Positions 53,373-61,487 of a stretch of 64,000 nucleotides of DNA are shown one piece after another (positions within the stretch are counted from its first letter, which is position 1; the number at the start of each line of letters is the position of its first letter). Origin of the DNA: Pseudonocardia autotrophica (GTDB lineage Bacteria > Actinomycetota > Actinomycetes > Mycobacteriales > Pseudonocardiaceae); assembly GCF_003945385.1 (NCBI RefSeq), contig NZ_AP018920.1, forward strand, positions 62,001 to 126,000. The letters are read 5' to 3'. The translations under genes were made by a program, and so were the position numbers. Under the pieces are notes generated by a model, which did no database searches, was not told the origin of the DNA, and saw nothing but the letters and a program-made list of their open reading frames with translations.

Positions 53373-54197
53373 TCAGAACGGCAGGACGTCCACCAGCAGC
53401 GCGTAGCCGACGAACGCCACGATGTCGATCACCAGGTGCGCACCGACCAGCGGCCAGAGCCGGTTGGTCCGCTGCCAGTACCGGGCGAAGACCAGGCCCA
53501 TCACGAGGTTCCCGACGAACGCCCCGACCCCCTGGTAGAGGTGGTAGCACCCGCGGACGACGGCGGCCACCAGGGCGGACCGGTTCTCCGACCAGCCGAG
53601 CTGCCGGAACCGGGTGAGCAGGTAGCCGATCATGACGACCTCCTCCGCCCAGGAGTTCGCGGCGGCGGAGAGGATCAGCATCGGGATCCGCCACCAGTCG
53701 TCGGACAGCGTGCTGGGGGCGACGTCCGGGGTGATCCCGGCGACCCGGCCCAGCAGGTAGAGCCCGAGCCCGGGGATCCCGATCAGCGCCGCCAGCCCGA
53801 ACGAGTGCAGCGTGTCGCGGCCCGCCCGGCGGCCGTCCAGCCCGACCCGGCGCAGCGCGAACCCGGCGCGCAGCAGCAGGTACGCGGCCAGCGCGCCCCA
53901 TCCGGCCAGCTGCAGCGCACGGACCAGCTGGAATGCCAGGTCGATCCAGGTGTCGGTGGATGCCGGCGCGTTCAGCGCGACCTGCTGATCGGTCAGCGGC
54001 GCCGGCGCGAGGAGCGCCTCCAGCAGGGACAGCGCGCTGCGCAGCCCGGAGAGCCCGAGCGTCACGGTCAGCACGACCGCGATCTCCAGGCCGATCAGCC
54101 GTCGTTCCCGGCGGTCGGTGACGACGACCGGGTCCGCCGGCGCCGCCGGGTTCAGCCATCCACGCAGACCACCCGCGGTGGCCGGTGCCGTCGTCAC
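53373..54197 (-). CDS. CPBP-family intramembrane glutamic endopeptidase
   Basis: 274 residues from GTG at 54197, within a longer open frame. Seven or eight membrane helices; the Abi/CPBP motifs are present as AEEVVMIGYLLTRF (EE pair, but the usual Arg follows later), HLYQGVGAFVGNLVMG and GAHLVIDI. The enzyme would cut prenylated or other substrates within the membrane. Some homologues confer bacteriocin immunity. It diverges from the LprD-like gene. Confidence 0.88.
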   Translation of the reverse strand: MTTAPATAGGLRGWLNPAAPADPVVVTDRRERRLIGLEIAVVLTVTLGLSGLRSALSLLEALLAPAPLTDQQVALNAPASTDTWIDLAFQLVRALQLAGWGALAAYLLLRAGFALRRVGLDGRRAGRDTLHSFGLAALIGIPGLGLYLLGRVAGITPDVAPSTLSDDWWRIPMLILSAAANSWAEEVVMIGYLLTRFRQLGWSENRSALVAAVVRGCYHLYQGVGAFVGNLVMGLVFARYWQRTNRLWPLVGAHLVIDIVAFVGYALLVDVLPF

Positions 54198-54254
54198 GGT
54201 GGTGATCCTCGCAGGCCCGGTGCTCCGCCCGGCGGCGGTGCGTACCCTGGGTGC

Positions 54255-54734
54255 GTGTTGCGGTTGCTGCTGTCCCCGAAGTGGATGGCCTGGCATGTGC
54301 TCACGCTCGGCGCGATGGTCACCTGTGGCTGGCTGGCCGCCTGGCAGTGGGGTCGGGCCGGATCGGCGATGGGCTCCGCCCTGAACATCGGGTACGGGCT
54401 GCAGTGGCCGCTGTTCGCCCTGTTCTTCGGCATCATGTGGTGGCGGTTCCTGCGCATGGAGATCAACGATCTGCGCGCCGCCCGGGCCGATGCCGGCCCG
54501 GCCGCACCGGAGCCCGCGCCCGCCGTCGTGCCGGAGCAGGCCGCCGTGGCGGAGCAGGTCGCTGCCGAGCCGGTCACGGCGTCGGTCGCGCCCGCGGAGC
54601 CCGCTGCCCGGCCATCACCCTTCACCGCGCGTCCCGCCGGGGTGACCGCGCCACCGCCCGCGGATCCCCAGCTGCGTGCCTACAACGATGAGCTGGCCCG
54701 CCTCGCGGCCCGGCAGGAGGAGGCGACCCCGTGA
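54255..54734 (+). CDS. LprD-like membrane protein
   Basis: 159 residues from GTG at 54255, -10 box TACCCT at 54243-54248. Two hydrophobic segments (WMAWHVLTLGAMVTCGWLAAW and LQWPLFALFFGIMWWRFL) with the Q-W-G-R and N-I-G-Y-G-L-Q-W-P-L-F-A features of M. tuberculosis LprD (Rv1343c). An Ala/Pro/Glu-rich tail of about 85 residues is added. It overlaps the DUF3817 gene (GTGA), the same pair as Rv1343c-Rv1342c. Confidence 0.85.
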   Translation: MLRLLLSPKWMAWHVLTLGAMVTCGWLAAWQWGRAGSAMGSALNIGYGLQWPLFALFFGIMWWRFLRMEINDLRAARADAGPAAPEPAPAVVPEQAAVAEQVAAEPVTASVAPAEPAARPSPFTARPAGVTAPPPADPQLRAYNDELARLAARQEEATP

Positions 54735-55054
54735 CCGTCGCGACCGCGCTCAAGGCCTTCCGGATCTCGGCCTGGGTCACCGGGGTGGGCCTGCTCCTGC
54801 TCACCTTCTACGCGATGCCGGCGAAGTACATCTTCGACGATCCGCGCCCGGTCGCCCTGATCGGCATGGTGCACGGCTTCCTCTACATGATCTACATCGT
54901 GTGCACGCTGGTGCTGGCCGAACGGTGCCGCTGGAACCCGGTGTTCGCGGTGGTCATCCTGGCGGCGGGGACGGTGCCGGTGGCGTCGTTCTTCGCGGAG
55001 CGGCACGTCACCCGCAAGGTGCAGACCGAGCACCTCGCGGCTGCAAGCGGCTGA
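54731..55054 (+). CDS. DUF3817 membrane protein
   Basis: 107 residues, GTG start. Three membrane helices with FRISAWVTGVGLLLLTFYAMPAKYI, GMVHGFLYMIYIVCTLVLA and a final helix ending FFAERHVTRKV, the DUF3817 pattern (Rv1342c family). Function unknown. Translationally coupled to the LprD-like gene. Confidence 0.92.
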   Translation: MTVATALKAFRISAWVTGVGLLLLTFYAMPAKYIFDDPRPVALIGMVHGFLYMIYIVCTLVLAERCRWNPVFAVVILAAGTVPVASFFAERHVTRKVQTEHLAAASG

Positions 55055-55073
55055 CAGCCGCGGGCACCGGGCC

Positions 55074-55856
55074 TCAGGGCTGCTGCGCCACCGGGCAGCC
55101 GACCAGCTCGGCGAACCGCTTCTGCAGCTCGGCCGGCGTGGTCGCCTCGGCGGAGAAGGCCAGCCGGACGTCCTGGGTGCCGCCGCCGGACGCGGGCACC
55201 CGCACCCGCAGCCCAAACCGGTCGACGCCGATCGGCCGGATCCGCCCGGCCGCGTCGCCCGGCGACCGGAGCCCGTGCGGCAGGTGCCTGCGCAGGGCGG
55301 CCAGCATGTCCGGGTGCGCCCGGTCCAGGTGCTCCAGCCACACCTGCTCGACCCGGCAGAACGGATCCGGCTCGGCGGCCGACAGCTCGACCGGTGAGAC
55401 GGGTGCGCAGCCTTCGGCGTCGGAGTACACCGCCGACGACGGGTGCAGCCGCAGCAGCGTCGCGCCCCGCCCGGCGTCGAGCAGGTTCGGGTGCGGTGCC
55501 TTCTCCGCCAGCCGCAGCGCGCGGTCCCGCCCCGTCCGCGGGTCGGGTTCGTGGAGGCGGCCCAGCAGCCAGAGCAGCTCGCGCACCGGCTCGGGCAGCG
55601 GCACCGGTGTCGAGCCGGTCAGCTCCAGCATCACCGGGAAACCGTCGATGGCGAGCCGTGCCTTCTCCCGGACCGGATGGTCGTCGGGCAGCAACACGTC
55701 GGTGGTGCCGTCCGGCCACGTGTGGTGCATCAGTGGCGCACACGGTTCCGGCTCGCCGGTCCCGACGAGCGCGGCACGACCGCCACGGGTGACCAGGCTG
55801 CGTGCGCGCTCGGCGGTGGCGGGCGTCGGCGGGCGTCGCGTGCGGGTGGTTCCCAC
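55074..55856 (-). CDS. DUF2470 (haem/iron utilisation-type) protein under iron box
   Basis: 260 residues from GTG at 55856, chosen because GGAGG lies five bases upstream; an ATG at 55868 would lie inside the iron box with no ribosome site. N-terminal half resembles the split-barrel flavin-binding fold of HugZ/pyridoxamine-oxidase relatives; the C-terminal DUF2470 domain has HPDMLAALRRHLPHG and DRFGLRVRV. A role in haem breakdown or iron acquisition fits the operator. It is probably repressed by IdeR/DtxR with iron. Confidence 0.85.
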   Translation of the reverse strand: MGTTRTRRPPTPATAERARSLVTRGGRAALVGTGEPEPCAPLMHHTWPDGTTDVLLPDDHPVREKARLAIDGFPVMLELTGSTPVPLPEPVRELLWLLGRLHEPDPRTGRDRALRLAEKAPHPNLLDAGRGATLLRLHPSSAVYSDAEGCAPVSPVELSAAEPDPFCRVEQVWLEHLDRAHPDMLAALRRHLPHGLRSPGDAAGRIRPIGVDRFGLRVRVPASGGGTQDVRLAFSAEATTPAELQKRFAELVGCPVAQQP

Positions 55857-55867
55857 TGTCACCTCCA

Positions 55868-55886
55868 TTAGGTAACCCTTACCTAA
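55868..55886. promoter_or_regulatory. IdeR/DtxR iron box
   Basis: TTAGGTAACCCTTACCTAA matches the 19-bp consensus TWAGGTWAGSCTWACCTWA at every position but one (C for G at position 9). It lies 12 bases upstream of the DUF2470 start. Confidence 0.88.
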
Positions 55887-55991
55887 ACAGGTGTGAGCGT
55901 CCCCTGTCCAGTGCTGGATGTCGGCGTCGTTCGGCCGGGTGGCAACCCCCGTTGTCCACCGCCCGTGACCCGACCGTTAGCGTCTGTCGAC

Positions 55992-56903
55992 GTGATGACC
56001 GTGCCCTCGGGTTCCGCTGCCGACCCGTGGCCGATCCGTCCGCTGTTGGCTGCGCTGGTCGACGACACCAGCCTGCTGCAGCCGCGGACCGTCGCACCGG
56101 GTGTCGACGCCGTGGTGTCGCGCTACCTCGCTGCTCGCGACGGTCACTACGGAGGCCTCGTCGGCCGGCTGGTCTGCCCGGCCTCACAGCTGCCCGCCGT
56201 GGTCACCGAGCTGGCCAGGTCCGCCCCGAGCCGTCCCGCCGAGCTGGCACTCGTCGTGGACACCGGCCTGGGGGCGGTCCCCAAAGCCCTGTCCACCGTG
56301 TTCTCCCGATCCAGCCTGCTCACACCGAGCACCGTCGAGTGCGCCGCGCCGCCGGACGTCGACGGCATCTGGCTGGAGCGCGTCTCCGAGTTCGTCCCCG
56401 ACGAGGTCACGCCGGTCGTCGAGCCGCGCCGTCCGGTCGAGGGTGACCCGGAGGGGACGCTGGCCTGGCTGGCCGCCGTCCGCAAGGTCGCCGAGCACGG
56501 CTGCACGCCGAAGATCCGGATGGGCGGCCCGCGGCCGTCCGACGTGCCCGAGGTCGACGACGTGTACGCCTTCCTGCAGGCGGGCCTGGAGAGCGGCACC
56601 GGCGGGATCTCCGCGCAGGGGATCGACCGGATCGTCCGCGAGGAGCCGTCCGGTTCGTTCACCCGGGGCAGGCACGGCCTGCTCAACCTGATCGTGGCGG
56701 TCGCCCGGATGACCGGCGTGAGCGCATCGCCCGACCCGGTGCAGGACGCGCTGGAGTGCACCGACGGCGAGAAGCTCGCCCGCGAGCTGGACGAGCTGCC
56801 CCCGGCCGCCGTCGAGCAGGTCCGCACGGTGCTGCCGCGCTGCGGCGTCGATCCGGACCCGGTGCCGATCGCCGATCTCGTGGCACTCGGACTGCTGGAC
56901 TGA
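55992..56903 (+). CDS. Conserved actinobacterial protein of unknown function
   Basis: 303 residues from GTG at 55992, eight bases after -10 box TAGCGT (55978-55983); ATG at 55995 is equally possible. Soluble alpha/beta protein with LALVVDTGLGAVPKAL, TLAWLAAVRKVAEHGCTPKIRMGG and FLQAGLESGTGGISAQGIDRI, possibly a TIM-barrel-like repeat. No catalytic motif I recognise. It ends three bases before pheA. Confidence 0.8.
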   Translation: MMTVPSGSAADPWPIRPLLAALVDDTSLLQPRTVAPGVDAVVSRYLAARDGHYGGLVGRLVCPASQLPAVVTELARSAPSRPAELALVVDTGLGAVPKALSTVFSRSSLLTPSTVECAAPPDVDGIWLERVSEFVPDEVTPVVEPRRPVEGDPEGTLAWLAAVRKVAEHGCTPKIRMGGPRPSDVPEVDDVYAFLQAGLESGTGGISAQGIDRIVREEPSGSFTRGRHGLLNLIVAVARMTGVSASPDPVQDALECTDGEKLARELDELPPAAVEQVRTVLPRCGVDPDPVPIADLVALGLLD

Positions 56904-56906
56904 TCG

Positions 56907-57875
56907 ATGTCGAGCCCGCCGCGGATCGGGTTCCTGGGCCCGCACGCCACCTTCACCGAGCAGGCTCTGCGGACCCTGCCCGAATCCCGGGACGCCGAGC
57001 TGGTGCCGCTGCCGGGCGCACCGGCCGTGCTCGCCGCCGTCCGCGACGGCTCGGTCGACGCCGGGTGCGTCCCGATCGAGAACACCGTCGAGGGCGCGGT
57101 GCCCCCGGTGCTCGACGGCCTGGTCGCCGATCCACCGCTGGTGGTCACCCGGGAGGCCCGGATCGCCGTCCGGTTCTGCCTGCTGGGGCGTCCCGGGGCC
57201 GAGTCGGCCGGCGATCTCACCGCGATCCGCACGGTCGCCTCGCACGGGCACGGCATCGCGCAGACTCGGGGCTGGCTGGCCGAGCACCTGCCCGGCGCCG
57301 AGGTGCGGGTCAGCTCGTCCACCGCTGAGGCCGCGGCGCAGGTCGCCCGCGGCGAGGTGGACGCCGCCGTTGCGGCGCCACTCGCGGCATCCCGGCACGG
57401 GCTCGCGGTGCTCGCCGACGACATCGCCGACAATCCCGGCGCCGTGACCCGGTTCGTGCTGCTCACCCGGCCGGCGCTCCCGCCGGAGCCGACCGGCTGG
57501 GACCGCACCATGATCGCGGCGACCACCACCAACCGTCCCGGCACGCTGCTGGGCCTGCTCACCGAGCTGACCGTCCGCGGGATCGACCTGACCCGGATCG
57601 AGTCGCGCCCGGTCAAGGACCGGCACGCCGAGTACTGGTTCCACCTGGACTGCTCCGGGCACGTCGCGGATCCGGCTATGGGGGAGGCGCTCGCGGCTCT
57701 GTATCGCCGCTGCGACCGGCTGATCTACCTCGGCTCGTTCCCGCGGTCCGACGCGCGGCCGGAGCAGCCGGGCGGCGTGGGCGGCCCGGTGTCGCCGCCG
57801 GACACCGCCGGCGCCGACGACTACGCCGCGTCGCAGCGCTGGCTCAGCACGATCCGCGAGGGGGCCGGCCGGTGA
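56907..57875 (+). CDS. pheA: Prephenate dehydratase
   Basis: 322 residues, ATG start. Monofunctional enzyme converting prephenate to phenylpyruvate in phenylalanine synthesis. Opening IGFLGPHATFTEQAL, VPIENTVEGAVPPVLD, and the TRF of AVTRFVLL complete the catalytic domain (about 1-190). The ACT domain (about 200-285), with NRPGTLLGLLTEL and the ESRP motif, gives feedback control by phenylalanine. Next to a phosphoglycerate-mutase-like gene, as in M. tuberculosis Rv3838c-Rv3837c. Confidence 0.96.
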   Translation: MSSPPRIGFLGPHATFTEQALRTLPESRDAELVPLPGAPAVLAAVRDGSVDAGCVPIENTVEGAVPPVLDGLVADPPLVVTREARIAVRFCLLGRPGAESAGDLTAIRTVASHGHGIAQTRGWLAEHLPGAEVRVSSSTAEAAAQVARGEVDAAVAAPLAASRHGLAVLADDIADNPGAVTRFVLLTRPALPPEPTGWDRTMIAATTTNRPGTLLGLLTELTVRGIDLTRIESRPVKDRHAEYWFHLDCSGHVADPAMGEALAALYRRCDRLIYLGSFPRSDARPEQPGGVGGPVSPPDTAGADDYAASQRWLSTIREGAGR

Positions 57876-58681
57876 GTGACGACACCGCCACCGCGTTCGC
57901 CGCAGCCGGCGGCGGGATCCGGGACGCAGAGGTCCCGCCGGACGACGGCGCCGTCCGGCTGGTGCTCGTGCGGCACGGCCGCACCCCGTCGAACGTGCGG
58001 CACGCCCTCGACACCGGTGTCCCGGGCCCGTCGCTGGACGAGCTCGGCCACGAGCAGGCCGCCGAGGTCGGCCGGCTGTTCGTCGGCTGGCCGGTCCGCG
58101 CGGTCTACGCCTCCCTGGCCACCCGGGCCCGTGAGACGGCGGCCCCGATCGGCGCCGCGCTCGGGGTCGACGTGCAGCTGCTCCAGGGGGCGCACGAGAT
58201 CTTCGTCGGGGATCTGGACAACCGGGCGGACGACGACGCCCGGGCGCAGTTCGACGAGGTCTTCGCCGCCTGGTGGGACGGCGACGTCGACCGGCCGATG
58301 CCCGGTGGCGAGTCCGCGCGCGACGTCTGGAACCGGTTCCTGCCGGACCTGGACGCGGTGCTCGGCGGTGTCGACAGCGGCGCCGTCGTCGTGGTGAGTC
58401 ACGGCGCCGCGATCCGGCTGGCGACGTTCGCGCTGCTGGGTGCCCGGCAGGGCGCCGTGCCGGGCATCGATCCTGATGCCGTGTCCCGTGCGCTGCCCGG
58501 TGCTGTGCCCGAATCCCTGCCTGATGTCGGGCCAGGCGCGGTGCCCGGATCGGTTCCCGCGACGTTCGGCCGGGACCGGCCCGTCCCGAACACCGGCCGG
58601 GTGGTGCTGCGCCGCGACCCCGGCGGCTGGGTCGTCGAGCTGTGGGACCCGATGCCGGGCGGCCGGACCGGCTCGCACTGA
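57872..58681 (+). CDS. Histidine phosphatase family (phosphoglycerate mutase-like) protein
   Basis: 269 residues, GTG start overlapping pheA (GTGA). Catalytic His in VLVRHGRTPSN, ATRARETAAPIG, Glu/His in SHGAAIRLATF. A Pro/Val/Gly insertion of about 40 residues (AVPGIDPDAV...AVPGSVP) lies near residue 195. Physiological substrate unknown. Its 3' end merges into the 67-bp tandem array. Confidence 0.9.
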   Translation: MSDDTATAFAAAGGGIRDAEVPPDDGAVRLVLVRHGRTPSNVRHALDTGVPGPSLDELGHEQAAEVGRLFVGWPVRAVYASLATRARETAAPIGAALGVDVQLLQGAHEIFVGDLDNRADDDARAQFDEVFAAWWDGDVDRPMPGGESARDVWNRFLPDLDAVLGGVDSGAVVVVSHGAAIRLATFALLGARQGAVPGIDPDAVSRALPGAVPESLPDVGPGAVPGSVPATFGRDRPVPNTGRVVLRRDPGGWVVELWDPMPGGRTGSH

Positions 58682-58958
58682 CCCGTCTCGGAGGAGCGGC
58701 GTCGCCGGGGTCGTGCCTCGTCAGCGTGGCCGGATCGGCTCGTACTGCCCCGTCTCGGAGGAGCGGCGTCGCCGGGGTCGTGCCTCGTCAGCGTGGCCGG
58801 ATCGGCTCGTACTGCCCCGTCTCGGAGGAGCGGCGTCGCCGGGGTCGTGCCTCGTCAGCGTGGCCGGACCGGATCGCACTGACCCGGCCCGGAGGGGCGA
58901 CGCTGCCGGGGTCGTGCCTCGTCGGTGCGGCCGGATCGGGTCGCACCGACCCGGATCA
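58682..58958. repeat. 67-bp tandem array bridging two convergent genes
   Basis: Copies begin at 58682, 58749, 58816, 58883 and 58950. The first two are identical; the third diverges only in its last 15 bases; the fourth is degenerate; the fifth runs into the stop and last codons of the minus-strand flavoenzyme gene. The bases before the first copy (end of the phosphatase gene) resemble the end of copy three. Confidence 0.92.
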
Positions 58959-60152
58959 GAGGAACGGCGTCGCCGGGTCCTGCCCCATCAGCACCCGTCC
59001 GTGTACCTCGAGATTGGTGTTCAGGTTGAGAGCCGCGTGCAGGCTCAGTGCCTCGATGTCGCGGAACACCCGCTGGATGGGCACGTCCCCCTGGATCGAC
59101 GACGCACCGCTGATGCTGTTCAGGGCCTCCACGGCGAGCCTGCTCAGCCGGACGACGTGCGCCGACTCGGCCCGTATCGCCGCGCGCTCGGCCACGCCCG
59201 GGTCGCGGCGGGCGATCGCGGCGGCGCGGAGCCGCTCGGTCAGGTCGCGGGCGAGCAGTTCGGCCGCGCGGATGTTCACGGCGGCATCGGCCACCGTGAC
59301 GTGCGTGGTCTGGGCCTCGGCCACCGCCCATCCGGTGTAGGTGATCATCCGGCCCGGTGCCCGTTCGCGGAAGTGGTCCATCGCGGCCCGGGCCATCCCC
59401 AGCGGAGTCCCGGTGCTGCTGACCAGGACGAACGGGAAGAGCGCGCAGTGGTACAGGTCGGCGTCGGCGTTCGCGACGGACCGGGTGCCCCCGGCGAGGG
59501 CCTCGGCCACCGGGAGCAACCGGTGCTCGGGCACGAACACCGACTCGGCCACGGTGGTGTTGCTGCCGGTGCCGGCGAGCCCGGAGGGGTGCCAGTCGTC
59601 GGCGATGGTGAGCTCCGACATCGGGACCAGGGCGAGCAGGATCTCCGGCGGCCCGTCCGCCGGGCCGTCGACCCGGGCGGCGACCGCGTCCCAGGTGGCG
59701 GAGCGGCAGCCGGTGTTGAACGGCCAGCGCCCGCTGAGCAGGTAGCCGCCGTCGACCGGGGTGAGTAGACCGCCGGGGCTGAAAACGCTGGCCACCCGGC
59801 TGTCCGGGCCGTCGGCCCAGACCTCGTCCTGTGCGCGGTCGTCGTAGCGGCCGACGAAGTAGGAGCCGACGGCGTGCAGCGACGTGACCCAGGACGTCGA
59901 TCCGCAGCCGCGCCCGATCGCGTCGAGTACCCGGGTCAGCTCGACGATGTCGGTCTCCGAGCCGCCGTAGCGCCGCGGCGTCGTCATCCGGAAGGCGCCC
60001 GCGTCCGCCAGGGCCCGGATGCTCTGCTGCGGGATCCGCCGGGTTCGTTCGGCCTCGGCGGCATTCGCCCGCAACAGCGGGACGAGTTCGTCCACCGCCG
60101 CCAGCAGCGGAGTGGTCCCTGTGTGGGTCTCGGTGTCGAGTGTCGAGGACAT
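58956..60152 (-). CDS. Acyl-CoA dehydrogenase-type flavin-dependent monooxygenase
   Basis: 398 residues from ATG at 60152 with GGAGG upstream; the frame extends to 60410 but without support. Acyl-CoA dehydrogenase fold of the HpaB/HsaA/DszC-like group: MTTPRRYGGSETDIVELTRVLDAIGRGCGSTSWV, SGRWPFNTGCRSATW, GTGSNTTVAESVFVPEHRLL, and C-terminal GASSIQGDVPIQRVFRDIEAL. Such enzymes use reduced flavin from a separate reductase to oxygenate aromatic, sulfur or nitro compounds. No reductase is visible here. It diverges from AraC gene 60354. Confidence 0.88.
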   Translation of the reverse strand: MSSTLDTETHTGTTPLLAAVDELVPLLRANAAEAERTRRIPQQSIRALADAGAFRMTTPRRYGGSETDIVELTRVLDAIGRGCGSTSWVTSLHAVGSYFVGRYDDRAQDEVWADGPDSRVASVFSPGGLLTPVDGGYLLSGRWPFNTGCRSATWDAVAARVDGPADGPPEILLALVPMSELTIADDWHPSGLAGTGSNTTVAESVFVPEHRLLPVAEALAGGTRSVANADADLYHCALFPFVLVSSTGTPLGMARAAMDHFRERAPGRMITYTGWAVAEAQTTHVTVADAAVNIRAAELLARDLTERLRAAAIARRDPGVAERAAIRAESAHVVRLSRLAVEALNSISGASSIQGDVPIQRVFRDIEALSLHAALNLNTNLEVHGRVLMGQDPATPFL

Positions 60153-60266
60153 CGGCGGCCTCCGGTCGAGATGTGTTGCCGGACGGTAGGGCGGCTCCGG
60201 TCCGTACGGCGAGCCGCGATCCGCCGGCACCGGCCGATTCCCGCAACGGGTAGGTCTGGACGGGCG

Positions 60267-60295
60267 TTGACACCGGGACTGCCTGGCGATTCGAT
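60267..60295 (+). promoter_or_regulatory. Predicted promoter of AraC gene 1
   Basis: TTGACA (60267-60272), 17 bases, TTCGAT (60290-60295). The start point would fall inside the palindrome at 60298-60311. Confidence 0.55.
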
Positions 60296-60297
60296 GA

Positions 60298-60311
60298 CGG
60301 ACACCTGTCCG
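60298..60311. promoter_or_regulatory. Palindrome CGGACA-CC-TGTCCG (site 1)
   Basis: Perfect 6-2-6 palindrome 42 bases before the ATG of AraC gene 1, shared with AraC gene 2 (62505-62518). Confidence 0.65.
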
Positions 60312-60353
60312 AACAGCGGGCACCTTCCGCTGGGTCACGGGAAGTGGAGGGTC

Positions 60354-61343
60354 ATGGCCGACCCGGAGGCCACAGCAGCGTGTCGTCCGACCGGTCCGCT
60401 CGCGGCCCACCCCTTGCTGCGCTCCTCCGATCCGGACGAGATCCGGTCACGCGCGGTCGCCCTGCTCAACGGGCATTCGATGCGGCTGTCGGACCGCGCG
60501 GCCCGGCTGTGTGCGGACATCCGTGGTGTCCAGGTCGCCGGCCTGCGGCTGATGGCGTTCCGCTACGGCGCCGGGGTCGAGATCGGTGCGCCCCCGCTGG
60601 ACGACTTCGTGACGATCCATCTGCCGGTCCGGGGCGGCTTCCGGCTGGAGCACCTGGGCCGGTCGGTGGCAGCCGGCGTCGACCGTGGCGCGGTGATCTC
60701 CGCCGTCGCCCCGCTGCGGATGGAGTGGAGCGCCGATCTGGTGCTGCTGGTGGTGCGCTTGGAGCGGGCGGCGTTGCGCGAGCGGTGGGCGGCGGTACTC
60801 GGCGAGCAGGTGGATGCCGATCCCGTCTTCGAGCCCGCGGTCGACGCCGGCTCGGCCCTTCCCGGGGCGGTCCGGGCGTTGTTCGGTGCCGTCGAGGCGT
60901 CCGGGCCGGCCGGGCTCCGGCCGACGGTGGCCGCCGAGTTCGAGCGGACGATCGGCTCTCTGCTGGTGCTGGAGCACCGGCACTCGTCGTCCGAGCAGCT
61001 CACCCGGCACCTGGCGCTGCCGTCGCCACGGGTGCTGCGGGACGCGCTGGCCCACCTCGACACGAACCCGGACCGGGCGGTCCCGGTCGCCGAGCTGGCC
61101 CGGGTGGCCGGGGTCGGCGAGCGGACGCTGCTCGCCGTGTTCCGTCGGCACCTCGGGACGACGCCTGCCGCGCACTCCCGACGGATCCGGCTGGACCGGG
61201 CCCGTCGCGACCTGCTCGGGGGCGGCCCGCACGCGTCGGTCACCCGGATCGCGCTGGACAACGGCTTCGCCCACGCCGGCCGGTTCGCCGCCGCCTATCG
61301 GGCGCGGTTCGGAGAGCACCCCTCGGTCACGCTGCGCCGCTGA
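60354..61343 (+). CDS. AraC-family regulator 1
   Basis: 329 residues from ATG at 60354 with GGAGGG upstream. N-terminal AraC_binding_2/cupin-type domain (about 30-190) with FVTIHLPVRGGFRLEH, then an HTH_18 domain (about 225-325) ending RFAAAYRARFGEHPSVTLRR. AlkS/XylS-like regulators of aromatic catabolism have this layout. Divergent from the flavin monooxygenase gene, its probable target. Paralogous to AraC gene 2. Confidence 0.92.
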   Translation: MADPEATAACRPTGPLAAHPLLRSSDPDEIRSRAVALLNGHSMRLSDRAARLCADIRGVQVAGLRLMAFRYGAGVEIGAPPLDDFVTIHLPVRGGFRLEHLGRSVAAGVDRGAVISAVAPLRMEWSADLVLLVVRLERAALRERWAAVLGEQVDADPVFEPAVDAGSALPGAVRALFGAVEASGPAGLRPTVAAEFERTIGSLLVLEHRHSSSEQLTRHLALPSPRVLRDALAHLDTNPDRAVPVAELARVAGVGERTLLAVFRRHLGTTPAAHSRRIRLDRARRDLLGGGPHASVTRIALDNGFAHAGRFAAAYRARFGEHPSVTLRR

Positions 61344-61487
61344 GGTCCCGCCGGGCCGGCCGCCGGTGTCGTCGCCGCCGGGCCGGTTGTCCGCCTCGCC
61401 CGCGCCGGGCCGGCTCCCGAGGGCGCATCGCTGCTGGACCGTCGGCCGCCGGCTCCGCCGGGCACCTGCCGTCGGCGTGCCGTCGGA

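Noticed and set aside
55866..55868. ATG as start of the DUF2470 gene
   Set aside because: It lies within the iron box and has no ribosome site, whereas GTG at 55856 follows GGAGG at a good distance.
58682..58958. CRISPR array
   Set aside because: Units are directly adjacent with no spacers, and no cas genes are present.
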